This document shows, in pieces, positions 22,415 to 33,404 of a stretch of DNA of 64,000 nt. Location: contig NZ_CP043626.1 in the NCBI RefSeq assembly GCF_008807415.1, positions 3,100,001-3,164,000 on the forward strand, read 5' to 3'. This stretch comes from Pseudomonas denitrificans (nom. rej.) (lineage in GTDB: Bacteria > Pseudomonadota > Gammaproteobacteria > Pseudomonadales > Pseudomonadaceae). The position numbers and the translations under genes were made by a program. The notes under the pieces are model-generated. The model was not told the DNA's origin and did not search any database. It worked only from the letters and a program-made list of their open reading frames with translations. The first letter of the stretch is position 1; every line of letters starts with the position of its first letter.

Positions 22415-23038
22415 TCACGCCACCGAACGACACTGCGCGATGAAATCGCGGATCTTCTGCGCATCCTTGATGCCCTTGCTCGCCTCCACCCCGCCGCTCA
22501 CATCCACGGCGTAAGGGCGCACCTGGGCAATGGCATCTGCCACGTTGGCGACCGTCAGGCCGCCGGCCAGGATCAAAGGACGCTGCACATCCTTCGGCAC
22601 CAGCGACCAGTCGAAAGCCAGCCCGGTTCCACCAGGAATGCCCTCCACGTAGGTATCGAGGAGGAAGCCACTGGCCTGCGGATACTTCGCGATCTGCGCC
22701 GCCACGTCGTCGCCCGGCTTCACGCGCAGGGCCTTGAGGTAGCGCTTGTGCCAGCCGGAGCAGGCCTCGGGCGTCTCGTCACCATGGAACTGCAGGACGT
22801 CCAGCGGCACCGCATCGAGGATTTCCCCCAGCTCGCAGCGACTGGCATCGACGAACAGGCCGACGGTACTGACGAAGGGCGGCAGCGCAGCGACTATCGC
22901 CCGCGCCTGCTGGATACTCACCGCGCGCGGGCTCTTGGCATAGAACACCAGGCCGATGGCGTCGGCCCCCGCCTCGGCGGCGGCCAGGGCATCCTCGACT
23001 CGGGTAATACCGCAGATTTTGATGCGAACGGCGGACAA
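22415..23038 (-). CDS. trpF: Phosphoribosylanthranilate isomerase
   Basis: Amadori isomerase of tryptophan synthesis, a TIM barrel. Catalytic Cys in KICGITR and Asp in LDTYVEG are present, as are QFHGDE and VDVSGGVE. The frame opens upstream with an ATG at 23080, but homologues start just before [10 protein letters not shown], so TTG 23038 with GAAGG ten bases ahead is preferred; this choice is uncertain. A 257-bp gap to accD holds its promoter and a short hairpin near 22226-22250 only. Confidence 0.92.
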   Translation of the reverse strand: MSAVRIKICGITRVEDALAAAEAGADAIGLVFYAKSPRAVSIQQARAIVAALPPFVSTVGLFVDASRCELGEILDAVPLDVLQFHGDETPEACSGWHKRYLKALRVKPGDDVAAQIAKYPQASGFLLDTYVEGIPGGTGLAFDWSLVPKDVQRPLILAGGLTVANVADAIAQVRPYAVDVSGGVEASKGIKDAQKIRDFIAQCRSVA

Positions 23039-23095
23039 GATGCAGCAACCTTCAGGCAAGTGATCGATCGATGGTAGCAAATGACCCCGGCATCG

Positions 23096-23953
23096 TCAGC
23101 CGACGATATCCGGCAAACTTGAAAGGAAATGTGGCCCCACATACCGCTCGGGCAGCACGAACTCCTCCGGGTACTCCACGCCCACCAGGTGCAGCCCGTA
23201 AGGGTGCGCGGTGATGCCGCTGGCGCGCCGATCGCGCGCGGCCAGCGCTTCGGCCGCCCATCCCACCGGGCGCTCGCCGGCACCGATGGTCATCAGCATC
23301 CCGGCAAAATTGCGCACCATGTGATGCAGGAAGGCATTGGCGCGGACATCCAGCACGATGAAGCGCCCGTGCTCGATCACCTCGAGGTGGTGCACCGTCT
23401 TGATGGCCGACTTGGCCTGGCACTGCACCGCGCGGAACGAGGTGAAGTCATGGGTGCCGACCAGCGCGCGGGCCGCCTCGCGCATGCGCGAGACATCCAG
23501 CGGGCGGTGGTTCCAGGTGACCTCTTCGGCCATGTGCGCCGGGCGGATCTGGTCGTTGTAGATCACGTAGCGATAGCGCCGCGCCATGGCAGTGAAGCGC
23601 GCATGGAAATGCGCCGGCATCACCTTGGCCCAGGTCACGCTGATGTCGTTGGGCAGGTTGGCATTGGTGCCCATGACCCAGGCGATGAGCGAGCGCTCGG
23701 CGGTGGTATCGAAATGCACCACCTGCCCGCTCGCGTGCACCAGCGCATCGGTACGACCCGCGCACATCAGGGATACCGGATGGTCAGCCACCCGGGACAG
23801 CGCTTTTTCCAGCGCGCCCTGCACGGTCGGTACACCATTTTCCTGGCGCTGCCAGCCGCGATAGCGCGAGCCTTTGAATTCGACGCCCAGGGCAATCCTG
23901 GAAACGCCAACGGCGGCCGATTCGGCCGCCGCTGAGGGTACTGCTTCAATCAT
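23096..23953 (-). CDS. truA: tRNA pseudouridine(38-40) synthase
   Basis: Isomerises uridines in the anticodon arm of tRNAs. The catalytic Asp lies in CAGRTDALVHA, with GVEFKGSRYRGWQRQ near the N-terminus and HHMVRNFAGML later. 285 residues, starting MIEAVPSAAAE; a shorter start near VSRIALGVEF cannot be excluded but lacks a start codon in place. It follows fimV by 19 bp. Confidence 0.95.
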   Translation of the reverse strand: MIEAVPSAAAESAAVGVSRIALGVEFKGSRYRGWQRQENGVPTVQGALEKALSRVADHPVSLMCAGRTDALVHASGQVVHFDTTAERSLIAWVMGTNANLPNDISVTWAKVMPAHFHARFTAMARRYRYVIYNDQIRPAHMAEEVTWNHRPLDVSRMREAARALVGTHDFTSFRAVQCQAKSAIKTVHHLEVIEHGRFIVLDVRANAFLHHMVRNFAGMLMTIGAGERPVGWAAEALAARDRRASGITAHPYGLHLVGVEYPEEFVLPERYVGPHFLSSLPDIVG

Positions 23954-23972
23954 CTATCTGGAGCCTTCCGGC

Positions 23973-26846
23973 TCAGGCGATACGCCCGAGCAGTTCGCGA
24001 GCTTCCTGCTGCTGGTTGTCGTTACCCTCGGTGATTACCTCATCGAGGATGTCGCGGGCGCCCTCAGTGTCGCCCATGTCGATGTAGGCACGCGCCAGGT
24101 CGAGCTTGGTGGCCGCTTCGTCGGCGCCGGAGAGGAAGTCGAAATCGTCTTCGTCGTCAGCACCTTCGCCCGGCAGGTCCAGATCGCTGGCGGCGAAGCC
24201 TTCGTCTGCCAGCGGCTCGACCGGAGCCTGCGGCTCTTCGTTCTGCCCAGAGAGACGGTCCAGCTCGGCGCTGACCTCGTCCAGTTGGGCGGCAAAGCTG
24301 TCGTCGGCCTTGGCCGGCGCCGGCTCGTCATCCGCCAGGGACAGGTCGAAATCGTCCGGCAGGTCATCGGCTTGCGGCGCCTTGCTCTCGATATCCAGGG
24401 TGAACTCCTCGGGGCTCACGCCGGACAGCGATGCGGTGTCGTCGTCCAGGCCCAGCAGGAAGTCATCTTCCGCCGAAGCCAGGGTGGATTGGGTATCTTT
24501 CTCCAGATCCTTGTCCAGGTCCAGGGAGAAGTCGCTCAGGTCATCGACCAGCGACGGAGCCTCGACCTTGGCAACCGGCTCTTCCGGCAGATCCAGATCG
24601 AAGGCGAAGTCGTCCTCGGCCTTCGCGCTTGTCGCCGCGGCCGGCGAACCGCCCAGGCTCAGGTCGTCGTCCAGGTCGAAGCTGCCGAAGGACAGTTCGT
24701 CGTCCTGCTGCGCGACCGGAGCGGCGGGCTTGTCGTCACCCAGCTCGAGGTCGTCCAGCGCCAGGTCGAAGGCGTCATCCAGATCACTGTGCGACTGAGT
24801 GGCAGGCTCGGCGGCCGGCGGAGTCGGCTCCACTTCGAAGTCGTCCAGGCTGAACCCATCGAGGTCGTCGTCAGCAGTCGCTGCGGCAGCAGCCAGACCA
24901 CCACCCACGGCAGCGAGGGTGACCATGCCTGGGTAACGGGATTTCAGTTGCTCGACCTGCGGCTCGGCGCCGCCGATCTCGCGCAGTTCGTTTTCCTGAC
25001 GGGCGAAACCTTCGCGATCACCGATCTCGGCATAGACCTCCATCAGCTTCAGGCGCAGGTCGGTGCGCTGCGGCTCGTCGTAGATGGCACCCTGCAGCAG
25101 TTCGGCAGCCTGGTTGAAGCGGCCGTAGGCGATGTAGATGTCTGCCTCGCCCAGTGCATCGCTGGTCTGCGCAGCCACACGCTCTGGCGCGGCCTGAGCC
25201 GGGGCGGCAACCTCGGCGGCCGGCGGCACGACCAGGGCATCCAGCTCGCTGCCGGCAAGGGTCAGGTCGTCATCGAGATGCGGCTCGTCATCACCGGCGT
25301 AGGCAGCGAGGCTTTCCTGCTCCTTGGCGGCGCGACGGCGGGAAATGATCATCAGCAGGACCAGCAGGGCCAGCAGCGCGCTGCCGGCGATGGCACCCAG
25401 CCAGATCGGATTGGCGAGAATCTCGTCCACGATGCCGGTCTCGGCCTGCTCGACCGGTGCGGCAACAGGAGCGGGAGCCGGTTTCGGCTTCTCCGCTTCC
25501 GGCGCGGGGGTCGCTGCGGCAGGAGCCGGTGCGGGCGCCGGAGCCGGTTGCGGTTGCGCCTCTGCGGCAGGTGCCGGCGGGGTGCCTGCGTCGCCACCCG
25601 GAGCCGGCGCAGCCGGTTGTTCTGCGACGGCCGGAGCCGGCGGAGTCGCGGGCTGGGCAGCCGAATCGGCGCCCGGCACGGGAACCGGAACGGCGCCATT
25701 GGCGGCAGCAGCCTTGTCGTTGCCCAGTTCGTTCTGCAGCTTGGCCAGCTGGGCATCCTTGAGCGCGATGAGCTTCTGCAGCTTGTCCATCTGGCTCTGC
25801 AGGTCGGTCATGCGGCTGTTCAGCTCGTCGTTCTCGCGACGGGTGCTGTCCAGGCTTTCCTTGGTGACGGCCAGCTTGTCAGCGACGGCCTGGCCGTCCT
25901 TGCTGCCCTTGTCGCCACCCTTGGCCTTGCCATTCTCACCAGAGAGCAGGCGCAGGCTGTCCTTGGTTTCGGCCTGGGCCGGAGCGTTACCGGCATTGGC
26001 GCGCGGCGTGGCATCCAGCTGACGGGCGCCGCCGGTGGGCAGGCTGCGGCCTTCGCGCCAGGCGGTGTACTGCTGGTTGACCTCGGTCACTGCAGCCGGC
26101 TGGGTGCGCGCCTTGATCTGCTCGGCATCGGGCAGACGCAGCACCTGGCCGCTCTTCAGGCGGTTGATGTTGCCGCCGAGGAAGGCATCGGGATTGAGGT
26201 CCTGGATCGCCAGCATGGTCTGCTGGACGGAAACGCTGCCATCCGGGCGCGCACGAGCGGCGATTTCCCAGAGGGTGTCATTCTTGCCGGTGCGGTACTC
26301 GTTGCCTTCCAGGCGACGAGCCGGCGCGGGCGGAGTAGCGCTGGGCGCGGGGGTCGCACGCGGCGCGGCTGTGGCGGACGGGCGCACTACCGGAGCGGGT
26401 ACGGCCATCGGCGCGCGCGGCACGGCGGCGGCGGTCTGCGGCGAATACAGCGGCGGGTCCAGCAGCACGGTGTACTCGCGCAGCAGACGGCCATTGGGCC
26501 AGAGCACTTCCACGAGGAAGTTCAGGTAGGGTTCCTGCACCGGCCGGTCGGAGGTCACGCGGATGACGCTCTTGCCATTCGGCTTGACGATGGGCGTGAA
26601 CTTCAGCCCGGTCAGGAAGTACTGACGGTCGACGCCGGCCTTGTTGAAATCCTCCGGCGAAGCCAGCTTCGGGATTACCTCGGCCGCGGACAGGTCTCGA
26701 ACTTCGACCAGCTCGATTTCGGCATCCAGCGGCTGGTTCAGCGCCGAACGCAGGTGGATATCCCCCAACCCCAACGCATGCGCCATGCCCGAGGTCAGTG
26801 CCGAAGCAGCTGCGATTGCCTGCACCAGTTTGCGAAGCCGGACCAT
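23973..26846 (-). CDS. fimV: Motility protein FimV, polar hub for type IV pili
   Basis: Large inner-membrane protein that binds peptidoglycan and organises the pole and type IV pilus assembly. Signal peptide (about 1-25), conserved FimV N-terminal domain, LysM motif (about 185-245, DTLWEIAARAR to VLRLP), a coiled coil around 330-375, a long Pro/Ala linker, one transmembrane helix (IWLGAIAGSALLALLVLLMII) and a very acidic cytoplasmic part with a TPR-like segment and the terminal FimV motif (KLDLARAYIDMGD.EGARDIL). 957 residues. Confidence 0.95.
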   Translation of the reverse strand: MVRLRKLVQAIAAASALTSGMAHALGLGDIHLRSALNQPLDAEIELVEVRDLSAAEVIPKLASPEDFNKAGVDRQYFLTGLKFTPIVKPNGKSVIRVTSDRPVQEPYLNFLVEVLWPNGRLLREYTVLLDPPLYSPQTAAAVPRAPMAVPAPVVRPSATAAPRATPAPSATPPAPARRLEGNEYRTGKNDTLWEIAARARPDGSVSVQQTMLAIQDLNPDAFLGGNINRLKSGQVLRLPDAEQIKARTQPAAVTEVNQQYTAWREGRSLPTGGARQLDATPRANAGNAPAQAETKDSLRLLSGENGKAKGGDKGSKDGQAVADKLAVTKESLDSTRRENDELNSRMTDLQSQMDKLQKLIALKDAQLAKLQNELGNDKAAAANGAVPVPVPGADSAAQPATPPAPAVAEQPAAPAPGGDAGTPPAPAAEAQPQPAPAPAPAPAAATPAPEAEKPKPAPAPVAAPVEQAETGIVDEILANPIWLGAIAGSALLALLVLLMIISRRRAAKEQESLAAYAGDDEPHLDDDLTLAGSELDALVVPPAAEVAAPAQAAPERVAAQTSDALGEADIYIAYGRFNQAAELLQGAIYDEPQRTDLRLKLMEVYAEIGDREGFARQENELREIGGAEPQVEQLKSRYPGMVTLAAVGGGLAAAAATADDDLDGFSLDDFEVEPTPPAAEPATQSHSDLDDAFDLALDDLELGDDKPAAPVAQQDDELSFGSFDLDDDLSLGGSPAAATSAKAEDDFAFDLDLPEEPVAKVEAPSLVDDLSDFSLDLDKDLEKDTQSTLASAEDDFLLGLDDDTASLSGVSPEEFTLDIESKAPQADDLPDDFDLSLADDEPAPAKADDSFAAQLDEVSAELDRLSGQNEEPQAPVEPLADEGFAASDLDLPGEGADDEDDFDFLSGADEAATKLDLARAYIDMGDTEGARDILDEVITEGNDNQQQEARELLGRIA

Positions 26847-27014
26847 ATATTAATCCCTTGTTTTAATAGCTTTTTTCTGGATTAGAACAACGTCTAACGG
26901 GCGCCGCTGCCCACTACACCTTCCGTTTTCACGGCGGTGCTCTCCCCTGTCAGCGACGTTCCCGGCCAGTATTGCCAAGCTAGAATACTTCTTCAAATAT
27001 TCGGTAAGTATCTT

Positions 27015-28025
27015 TTACAGATAGTGTTTTATCAACAATTCGCCCAAGTTCACAGCATTTAGGGCTGCGCCTTTTCTCACATTATCTGACGCAATCCACA
27101 AATTCAGTTCGCACGAATCTGTCAGACCGGTCCGTAGGCGACCGACGTAAACACTATCCTGCCCCTGTGCATCACCGATGACAGTCGGGTAATCGCCTTC
27201 CACCAGCTCGATGCCGTCGGCCGCATCCAGGGCAACGCTGACTGCCGCCAGGGAAACCGGCGCTGCCGTCCTGATGGAAAGCATCAGGTTATCGCCGAAG
27301 AATACCGGCGCCAGACTGCAGGTAACGCTCAGGCCATCCTTCAGCTCGGGGAACAGCACAGCGAGCTCTGCCGCGATGCGGCGCTCGACCACGGAATAAC
27401 CCTGCGCATCGACGTCGCCCAATTGCGCCAGCATGTTGAAGGCGAACTGGCGATCCACCAGTCGCGGCTCCAGCGGACGAGCATTGAGCAGCTCCGCAGT
27501 CTGCCGCGCCAGCTCCTGCACACCCTCGCGCCCCAGTGCGGAAGCGGACAGGCAGGCGCTCACAGTGACCTGGCGAAGCTCCAGCACGCCACGCAGCGCG
27601 GCAAGCACTTCGGCAACCTCGGCCGCCGGCGCTGCCGGGGCGGCAATCACAGCGGGCAGCTGCAGGGTTTCGACAGCCTCAGCATTCACGCAGGCCTGGG
27701 CCAGCAGCGCGGCGGCATTGCTCAGCGATGCACCACTGAGATCGATCACGCTGCAACCGGCGGCGCTGGCACGGGCGGCACAATCGGCAGCAGCCTCGGC
27801 GCCTACGGAAAGGAAGGCCAGGCGCACCTTGGCGAAGTCGAAATCATCGAGCTTGCCGACCCGGATGTTGCGCCCGCGGAAGGCAACCGACTTGCCGGCG
27901 GATTCGCCGCTGGCCAGCAGATACAGGTTGGCGACGGGGAAGTCGCGCTCTTCCAGCAGTTCGACCAAAGCCTCGCCAACGAGTCCTGTGGCGCCTACTA
28001 CGGCGATGTCGAGTGTTTCAGGCAT
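27015..28025 (-). CDS. Aspartate-semialdehyde dehydrogenase-like protein (Usg type), probably not catalytic
   Basis: The NADP-binding start VVGATGLVGEALVELLEERDFP and the overall length (336) are those of ASADH. However, the active-site segment that should read like NPNC is AAPA here (LQLPAVIAAPAAP), so the thioester Cys is missing and the protein is likely a pseudo-enzyme of the Usg type. Start ATG 28025 is chosen over GTG/ATG four codons upstream. It lies between the two FimV-type genes. Confidence 0.85.
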   Translation of the reverse strand: MPETLDIAVVGATGLVGEALVELLEERDFPVANLYLLASGESAGKSVAFRGRNIRVGKLDDFDFAKVRLAFLSVGAEAAADCAARASAAGCSVIDLSGASLSNAAALLAQACVNAEAVETLQLPAVIAAPAAPAAEVAEVLAALRGVLELRQVTVSACLSASALGREGVQELARQTAELLNARPLEPRLVDRQFAFNMLAQLGDVDAQGYSVVERRIAAELAVLFPELKDGLSVTCSLAPVFFGDNLMLSIRTAAPVSLAAVSVALDAADGIELVEGDYPTVIGDAQGQDSVYVGRLRTGLTDSCELNLWIASDNVRKGAALNAVNLGELLIKHYL

Positions 28026-28120
28026 CCGGTGTCTCACAATCGGTGGGTAAAGTAGCGCAGCACTTTACTGCCCCCACCGGCGGCGAAGCAATCGAGGGCT
28101 CCGCCGCCTATCGCCGCAGA

Positions 28121-29314
28121 TCAGGGGCGCGGCGCACCGTCCGTAGCCTGGGCGGTCAGCGGCGCCGTCACCTGGGCGACGCCCCCGGCTGCAGCCTGCG
28201 GATTGCCTGCCTGCGGAGCGGCCTGGGTCTTGGCGCGATCCTGCTCGGCCAGACGCGCAATCAGGCCGGCGATCTGCGAGTCCTTCAGCTCGATCAGCTT
28301 GTTCAGCTTCTGGGTCTGGCCCTCCAGGTCGGAAATCCGGCTGCGCAGTTCATCGCCCTCGCGACGGGCGCTGTCCAGACCTTCCTGGGCCACGGCCAGT
28401 TGCTCGGCCTCGACCTTGCCCTTGTCCTTGTCCTTGCCTGGCTGGCCGGAGATCAGGCGCAGGTTGTCGCGCTCTTCGGCCTTTGCCGGCGCGCTGCCCG
28501 CCTCCGCCTTGTGGGTGGCGTCCAGCTGGCGCCCCTGCTGGGCCAGTTGCGGATTGCGCCTGGCTTTCCACTCGGAATTCTGGGTTTCGACATGGGCCAC
28601 TGCCTGGGCGTGGCTCTGCTCGCGAACCTGCTGCTCGCTAGGCAGGCGCAGCACCTGGCCGACCTTGATGCGATTGACGTTGCCGTCGACGAAGGCATTC
28701 GGGTTCATGCGCTGGATCGCGGCCATGGTCTGCATGACCGAAACACTGCTGGACGGACGGTTGCGCGAAGCGATGTCCCACAGCGCGTCGTTGCGCTGGA
28801 TGCGATAGCTGTCGGCCGGCGCATTGGCGACCGCCGGCACCATTGGTTGCGCCTGCGGCGCGCGAACTGCAGCCACCGGCGCGATGGCCGGCGGCGTCAC
28901 CGGACTGGCCATATAGGTCGGTGGGTCCAGCAGCAAGGTGAATTCGCGCACCAGACGACCCTGCGGCCAGACCACCTGCAGGACGAAGTTCACGTAGGGC
29001 TCGCGAATCGGCTTGGACGAGCTGACATGAATGACGCCACGGCCGTTCTTGCCGACGTCGGGCGTGAACTTCAGCCCGCTGGTGACCACGTTGCGGTCCA
29101 CACCCAGGCGCTCGAAGTCATCTGCCGAGGCAAGACTCACCACCACCTCCTCGGAGCTCAGGTCAGCCACGCCGCGCAGGTCGATATTGGCCGAGAGGGT
29201 CTGCCCCAGCGCTGCCCGCGAGGAGATGTCACCCAGTTCCAGGGCGCCTGCCATGCCCGGCATGAACGCCGCGGCGACTGCCGTCGCCAACCACAATCTG
29301 TGTAACCGAGCCAT
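28121..29314 (-). CDS. Short FimV-like protein (periplasmic part only)
   Basis: 397 residues: signal peptide (about 1-24, AVAAAFMPGMAGALELGD), the FimV N-terminal domain with the same landmarks as FimV (SGLKFTP, EPYVNF, W.QGRLVREFTLLLDPP), a LysM motif (DALWDIASRNR to VLRLP) and a coiled coil ending near the C-terminus. It stops there: no transmembrane helix, acidic region or TPR. GGGGGAG precedes ATG 29314. A secreted periplasmic FimV paralogue is the simplest reading. Confidence 0.85.
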   Translation of the reverse strand: MARLHRLWLATAVAAAFMPGMAGALELGDISSRAALGQTLSANIDLRGVADLSSEEVVVSLASADDFERLGVDRNVVTSGLKFTPDVGKNGRGVIHVSSSKPIREPYVNFVLQVVWPQGRLVREFTLLLDPPTYMASPVTPPAIAPVAAVRAPQAQPMVPAVANAPADSYRIQRNDALWDIASRNRPSSSVSVMQTMAAIQRMNPNAFVDGNVNRIKVGQVLRLPSEQQVREQSHAQAVAHVETQNSEWKARRNPQLAQQGRQLDATHKAEAGSAPAKAEERDNLRLISGQPGKDKDKGKVEAEQLAVAQEGLDSARREGDELRSRISDLEGQTQKLNKLIELKDSQIAGLIARLAEQDRAKTQAAPQAGNPQAAAGGVAQVTAPLTAQATDGAPRP

Positions 29315-29523
29315 TTTCTCCCCCGCTGCTTGCTTGCCGTCGGCCGGCGCGAAAGGCGCGCCGAAACCTGTCCCATGGACGGGCTGCGAGGATAACGACT
29401 GGTTCCCGGTGGCTTTTCCGGGTGCGTCACAGAAACCGGCGCCAAAGTGCCGACAGCCAGACGGACTGGCGTTTTTGTGCGGCGGTTCACCTACACACAG
29501 GGAACTTCTCGTGCTCCACAAAG

Positions 29524-29552
29524 CACGACGCCGGCTCAGGGCCGGCGTCGTG
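29524..29552 (-). terminator. Hairpin after asd
   Basis: A perfect 12-bp stem (CACGACGCCGGC) with a 5-base loop begins 20 bases past the asd stop; on the minus strand it is followed by CTTTG, a poor T tract. Probably an attenuating terminator. The rest of the 257-bp gap upstream of the short FimV gene shows only its ribosome site. Confidence 0.55.
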
Positions 29553-29571
29553 GGGGTCACTCAGAGGCGAA

Positions 29572-30684
29572 TCAACGCTCGAGCAGGATGCGCAGCATGC
29601 GGCGCAGCGGCTCGGCGGCGCCCCACAGCAGCTGGTCGCCCACGGTGAAGGCGCCCAGGTACTGAGTGCCCATGTTGAGCTTGCGCAGACGGCCAACCGG
29701 AACGCTCAGGGTGCCGGTGACGGCCGCAGGAGTCAGTTCGCGCATGCTGATCTCGCGCTGGTTCGGGATCAGCTTGACCCAGGGGTTGTGCTGGCTGATC
29801 AGGCCTTCGATGTCCGCGATGGGCACATCCTTGTTCAGCTTGATGGTCAGCGCCTGGCTGTGGCAGCGCATGGCGCCGATGCGCACGCAGATGCCGTCCA
29901 CCGGGATCGGGTTCTTGAAGCGGCCGAGGATCTTGTTGGTCTCGGCCTGGCCTTTCCACTCTTCGCGGCTCTGGCCGTTGGGCAGCTCCTTGTCGATCCA
30001 CGGGATCAGGCTGCCGGCCAGCGGCGCGCCGAAGTTCTCGGTGGGCATGGCGTCGCTGCGGATGGCTTCGGCGACCTTGCGGTCGATGTCGAGGATGGCG
30101 CTGGACGGGTTGGCCAGGTCATCGGCGACGGAAGCGTTGATGGCGCCCATCTGCTTGATCAGCTCGCGCATGTTCTGCGCGCCGGCACCCGAGGCCGCCT
30201 GGTAGGTCATGGCGCTCATCCACTCGACCAGGCCGGCTTCGAACAGGCCGCCCAGGGCCATCAGCATCAGGCTGACGGTGCAGTTGCCGCCGATGTAGTT
30301 CTTGGTGCCGGCATCCAGCGAGTTGTCGATGACCTTGCGGTTCACCGGGTCGAGGACGATGACCGCGTCATCCTGCATGCGCAGGCTGGAAGCGGCGTCG
30401 ATCCAGTAGCCCTGCCAGCCGGCTTCGCGCAGCTTGGGGAAGACTTCGCTGGTGTAGTCGCCGCCCTGGCAGGTCAGGATGACGTCGAGGGTTTTCAGTT
30501 CCTCGATGCTGTAGGCGTCCTTCAGGGGGGCAATGTCCTTGCCAATGGACGGACCTTCGCCACCCACGTTGGAGGTGGTGAAGAACACCGGCTCGATCAG
30601 GTCGAAGTCCCGCTCTTCCAGCATCCGCTGCATGAGCACCGAACCCACCATGCCACGCCAACCGATCAGACCTACACGCTTCAT
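29572..30684 (-). CDS. asd: Aspartate-semialdehyde dehydrogenase
   Basis: NADPH enzyme that makes aspartate semialdehyde, the branch point to lysine/diaminopimelate, threonine and methionine. [14 protein letters not shown] at the N-terminus, the catalytic Cys in [10 protein letters not shown], and [16 protein letters not shown] are all intact, in contrast to the Usg-type copy. 370 residues. Lies 80 bp downstream of leuB. Confidence 0.97.
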   Translation of the reverse strand: MKRVGLIGWRGMVGSVLMQRMLEERDFDLIEPVFFTTSNVGGEGPSIGKDIAPLKDAYSIEELKTLDVILTCQGGDYTSEVFPKLREAGWQGYWIDAASSLRMQDDAVIVLDPVNRKVIDNSLDAGTKNYIGGNCTVSLMLMALGGLFEAGLVEWMSAMTYQAASGAGAQNMRELIKQMGAINASVADDLANPSSAILDIDRKVAEAIRSDAMPTENFGAPLAGSLIPWIDKELPNGQSREEWKGQAETNKILGRFKNPIPVDGICVRIGAMRCHSQALTIKLNKDVPIADIEGLISQHNPWVKLIPNQREISMRELTPAAVTGTLSVPVGRLRKLNMGTQYLGAFTVGDQLLWGAAEPLRRMLRILLER

Positions 30685-30764
30685 CGCTACTACACCTTCA
30701 AATATTTAGAGGGCCGTCGTTCCCGCCTTCGTACAAGAGCGCGGGAACGAGCGAGCCGGACAGA

Positions 30765-31847
<1,083 letters not shown>

Positions 31848-31870
31848 CTTTCTGCTCACTTTTTGAAAGT

Positions 31871-31901
31871 CGCTTGGCAAATAAAGCCGCTTGGCAAATA
31901 A
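31871..31901. repeat. 17-bp-period tandem repeat in the leuB leader
   Basis: CGCTTGGCAAATAA occurs twice (31871-31884 and 31888-31901), just upstream of leuB. It could be a duplicated operator half or a chance slippage duplication. Confidence 0.6.
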
Positions 31902-31906
31902 CGTAA

Positions 31907-31936
31907 CGCCCCGGATGGCTCGCACCATCCGGGGCG
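31907..31936 (-). terminator. Terminator after the methyltransferase gene
   Basis: Perfect 12-bp stem CGCCCCGGATGG with a 6-base loop, then TTACGTTATTT on the minus strand. It separates leuD/methyltransferase transcription from leuB. Confidence 0.75.
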
Positions 31937-31951
31937 GTCAGAACCTTGAGA

Positions 31952-32716
31952 TCAGCGCTCCGCCCAGAGCACCAGCACGTCGGTGCTGAAGGAACCCTCG
32001 GCGTCGATCTCGAAATACTCGCGCACCTCAATGCCCATCGAAAGCTGCAGGGCACGAATGGCCTGGCGCATCACCTCGGGGGTGCGCATGCGCTCGACCC
32101 AGGAAGTGAACTCCAGGCGCAGGCGCTGGCGCTTCTGCGCAGTCACCGCAAGACCCGCCTCACCCACTAAACGCGCCCACTCCGACGGGGAGTAGTCACG
32201 CACATGGCTGGTGTCGCGCAAGACCTCGACAGTCTGCAGATAGGTGTCCAGCAGAGGCAAGCCCGGCGCCGCGACATCGATGAAGCACACCACGCCGCCC
32301 GGCTTGAGCACCCGGCGCACTTCGCGCAGCGCCTGGCCGACATCCCGCCAGTGGTGCGCGGAATAGCGGCTGAAGACGAAGTCGAACTCACCATCCTCGA
32401 ACGGCAACTGCTCGGCGGCACCACAGCGCGTGGCGATGTTGCCCAGGCCGCGCTCGGCGGCGGCCGAGGCCACCACGTCGAGCATCTGCTGGGACAGGTC
32501 GTAGGCCACCACCTCGCCGGCCAGCGGCGCGACATTGAAGCTCACATGCCCTGCCCCGCACCCCAGATCGAGCACGCGCGCACCGGTAGTCGCCGACAGT
32601 CGCTCGCGCAGCTGGGCGAATTCCTCGCCCTGGGCGTGTACGGCGCTGGTCAGGTAAGCGTTGGCCTGGGCGCCGAACTGGCGCTGGACCACTTGCTCGT
32701 GACGACTCTCGGTCAT
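31952..32716 (-). CDS. Class I SAM-dependent methyltransferase
   Basis: UbiE/Methyltransf_11 type, 254 residues. SAM motif I is VLDLGCGAGHVS, followed by VVAYDLSQQML and FDFVFSRYSAHHW. The substrate is unknown; its position between leuD and leuB is conserved in pseudomonads from memory but no leucine step needs a methyltransferase. GGAGAG precedes ATG 32716. Confidence 0.88.
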   Translation of the reverse strand: MTESRHEQVVQRQFGAQANAYLTSAVHAQGEEFAQLRERLSATTGARVLDLGCGAGHVSFNVAPLAGEVVAYDLSQQMLDVVASAAAERGLGNIATRCGAAEQLPFEDGEFDFVFSRYSAHHWRDVGQALREVRRVLKPGGVVCFIDVAAPGLPLLDTYLQTVEVLRDTSHVRDYSPSEWARLVGEAGLAVTAQKRQRLRLEFTSWVERMRTPEVMRQAIRALQLSMGIEVREYFEIDAEGSFSTDVLVLWAER

Positions 32717-32748
32717 GCTGCTCTCCTTACAGAGTGATGCGGCGCCGC

Positions 32749-33393
32749 TCAGGCGTCGCGGAACAACCAAGGCTGGTTCTGCTTGTAGCCGGTTTCAAAA
32801 CTGCGGATCGCATCGGCGTCCTGCAGGGTCAGGCCGATGTCGTCCAGGCCGTTGAGCAGGCAGTGCTTGCGGAACGCGTCCACGTCGAAGCTGTACTGCT
32901 TGCCGTCCGGGCGGGTCACGGTCTGCGCGGCGAGGTCGACGGTCAGTTGGTAACCCTCGGTGGCTTCGCACTGGGCGAACAGCTCGTCGACTTCCTCGTC
33001 CTTCAGGATGATCGGCAGCAGGCCGTTCTTGAAGCTGTTGTTGAAGAAGATGTCGGCGAAGCTCGGCGCGATCACAGTACGGAAGCCGTACTCGTCCAGC
33101 GCCCACGGCGCGTGCTCGCGGGAGGAGCCGCAACCGAAGTTCTCACGGGCCAGCAGCACGCTGGCGCCCTGGAAGCGCGGGAAGTTGAGGACGAAGTCCT
33201 TGTTCACCGGACGCTTGGAGTTGTCCTGGTTCGGCTGGCCGACGTCGAGGTAGCGCCACTCGTCGAACAGGTTCGGGCCGAAGCCGGTGCGCTTGATCGA
33301 CTTGAGGAATTGCTTGGGGATGATCTGGTCGGTGTCGACGTTGGCACGGTCGAGCGGCGCAACGAGACCAGTGTGCTGGGTAAAGGCTTTCAT
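32749..33393 (-). CDS. leuD: 3-isopropylmalate dehydratase small subunit
   Basis: Small subunit that completes the isomerase active site with Leu[28 protein letters not shown] at the start region and [14 protein letters not shown] are diagnostic. 214 residues. It follows leuC by 11 bp, so the two subunits are co-translated from one message. Confidence 0.97.
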   Translation of the reverse strand: MKAFTQHTGLVAPLDRANVDTDQIIPKQFLKSIKRTGFGPNLFDEWRYLDVGQPNQDNSKRPVNKDFVLNFPRFQGASVLLARENFGCGSSREHAPWALDEYGFRTVIAPSFADIFFNNSFKNGLLPIILKDEEVDELFAQCEATEGYQLTVDLAAQTVTRPDGKQYSFDVDAFRKHCLLNGLDDIGLTLQDADAIRSFETGYKQNQPWLFRDA

Positions 33394-33404
33394 GTTCGGT
33401 CTCC

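Noticed and set aside
23874..26885. 1003-codon plus-strand open frame opposite fimV
   Set aside because: Shadow of fimV; Arg/Gly/Ser-rich composition mirrors the acidic and Ala/Pro codons on the other strand.
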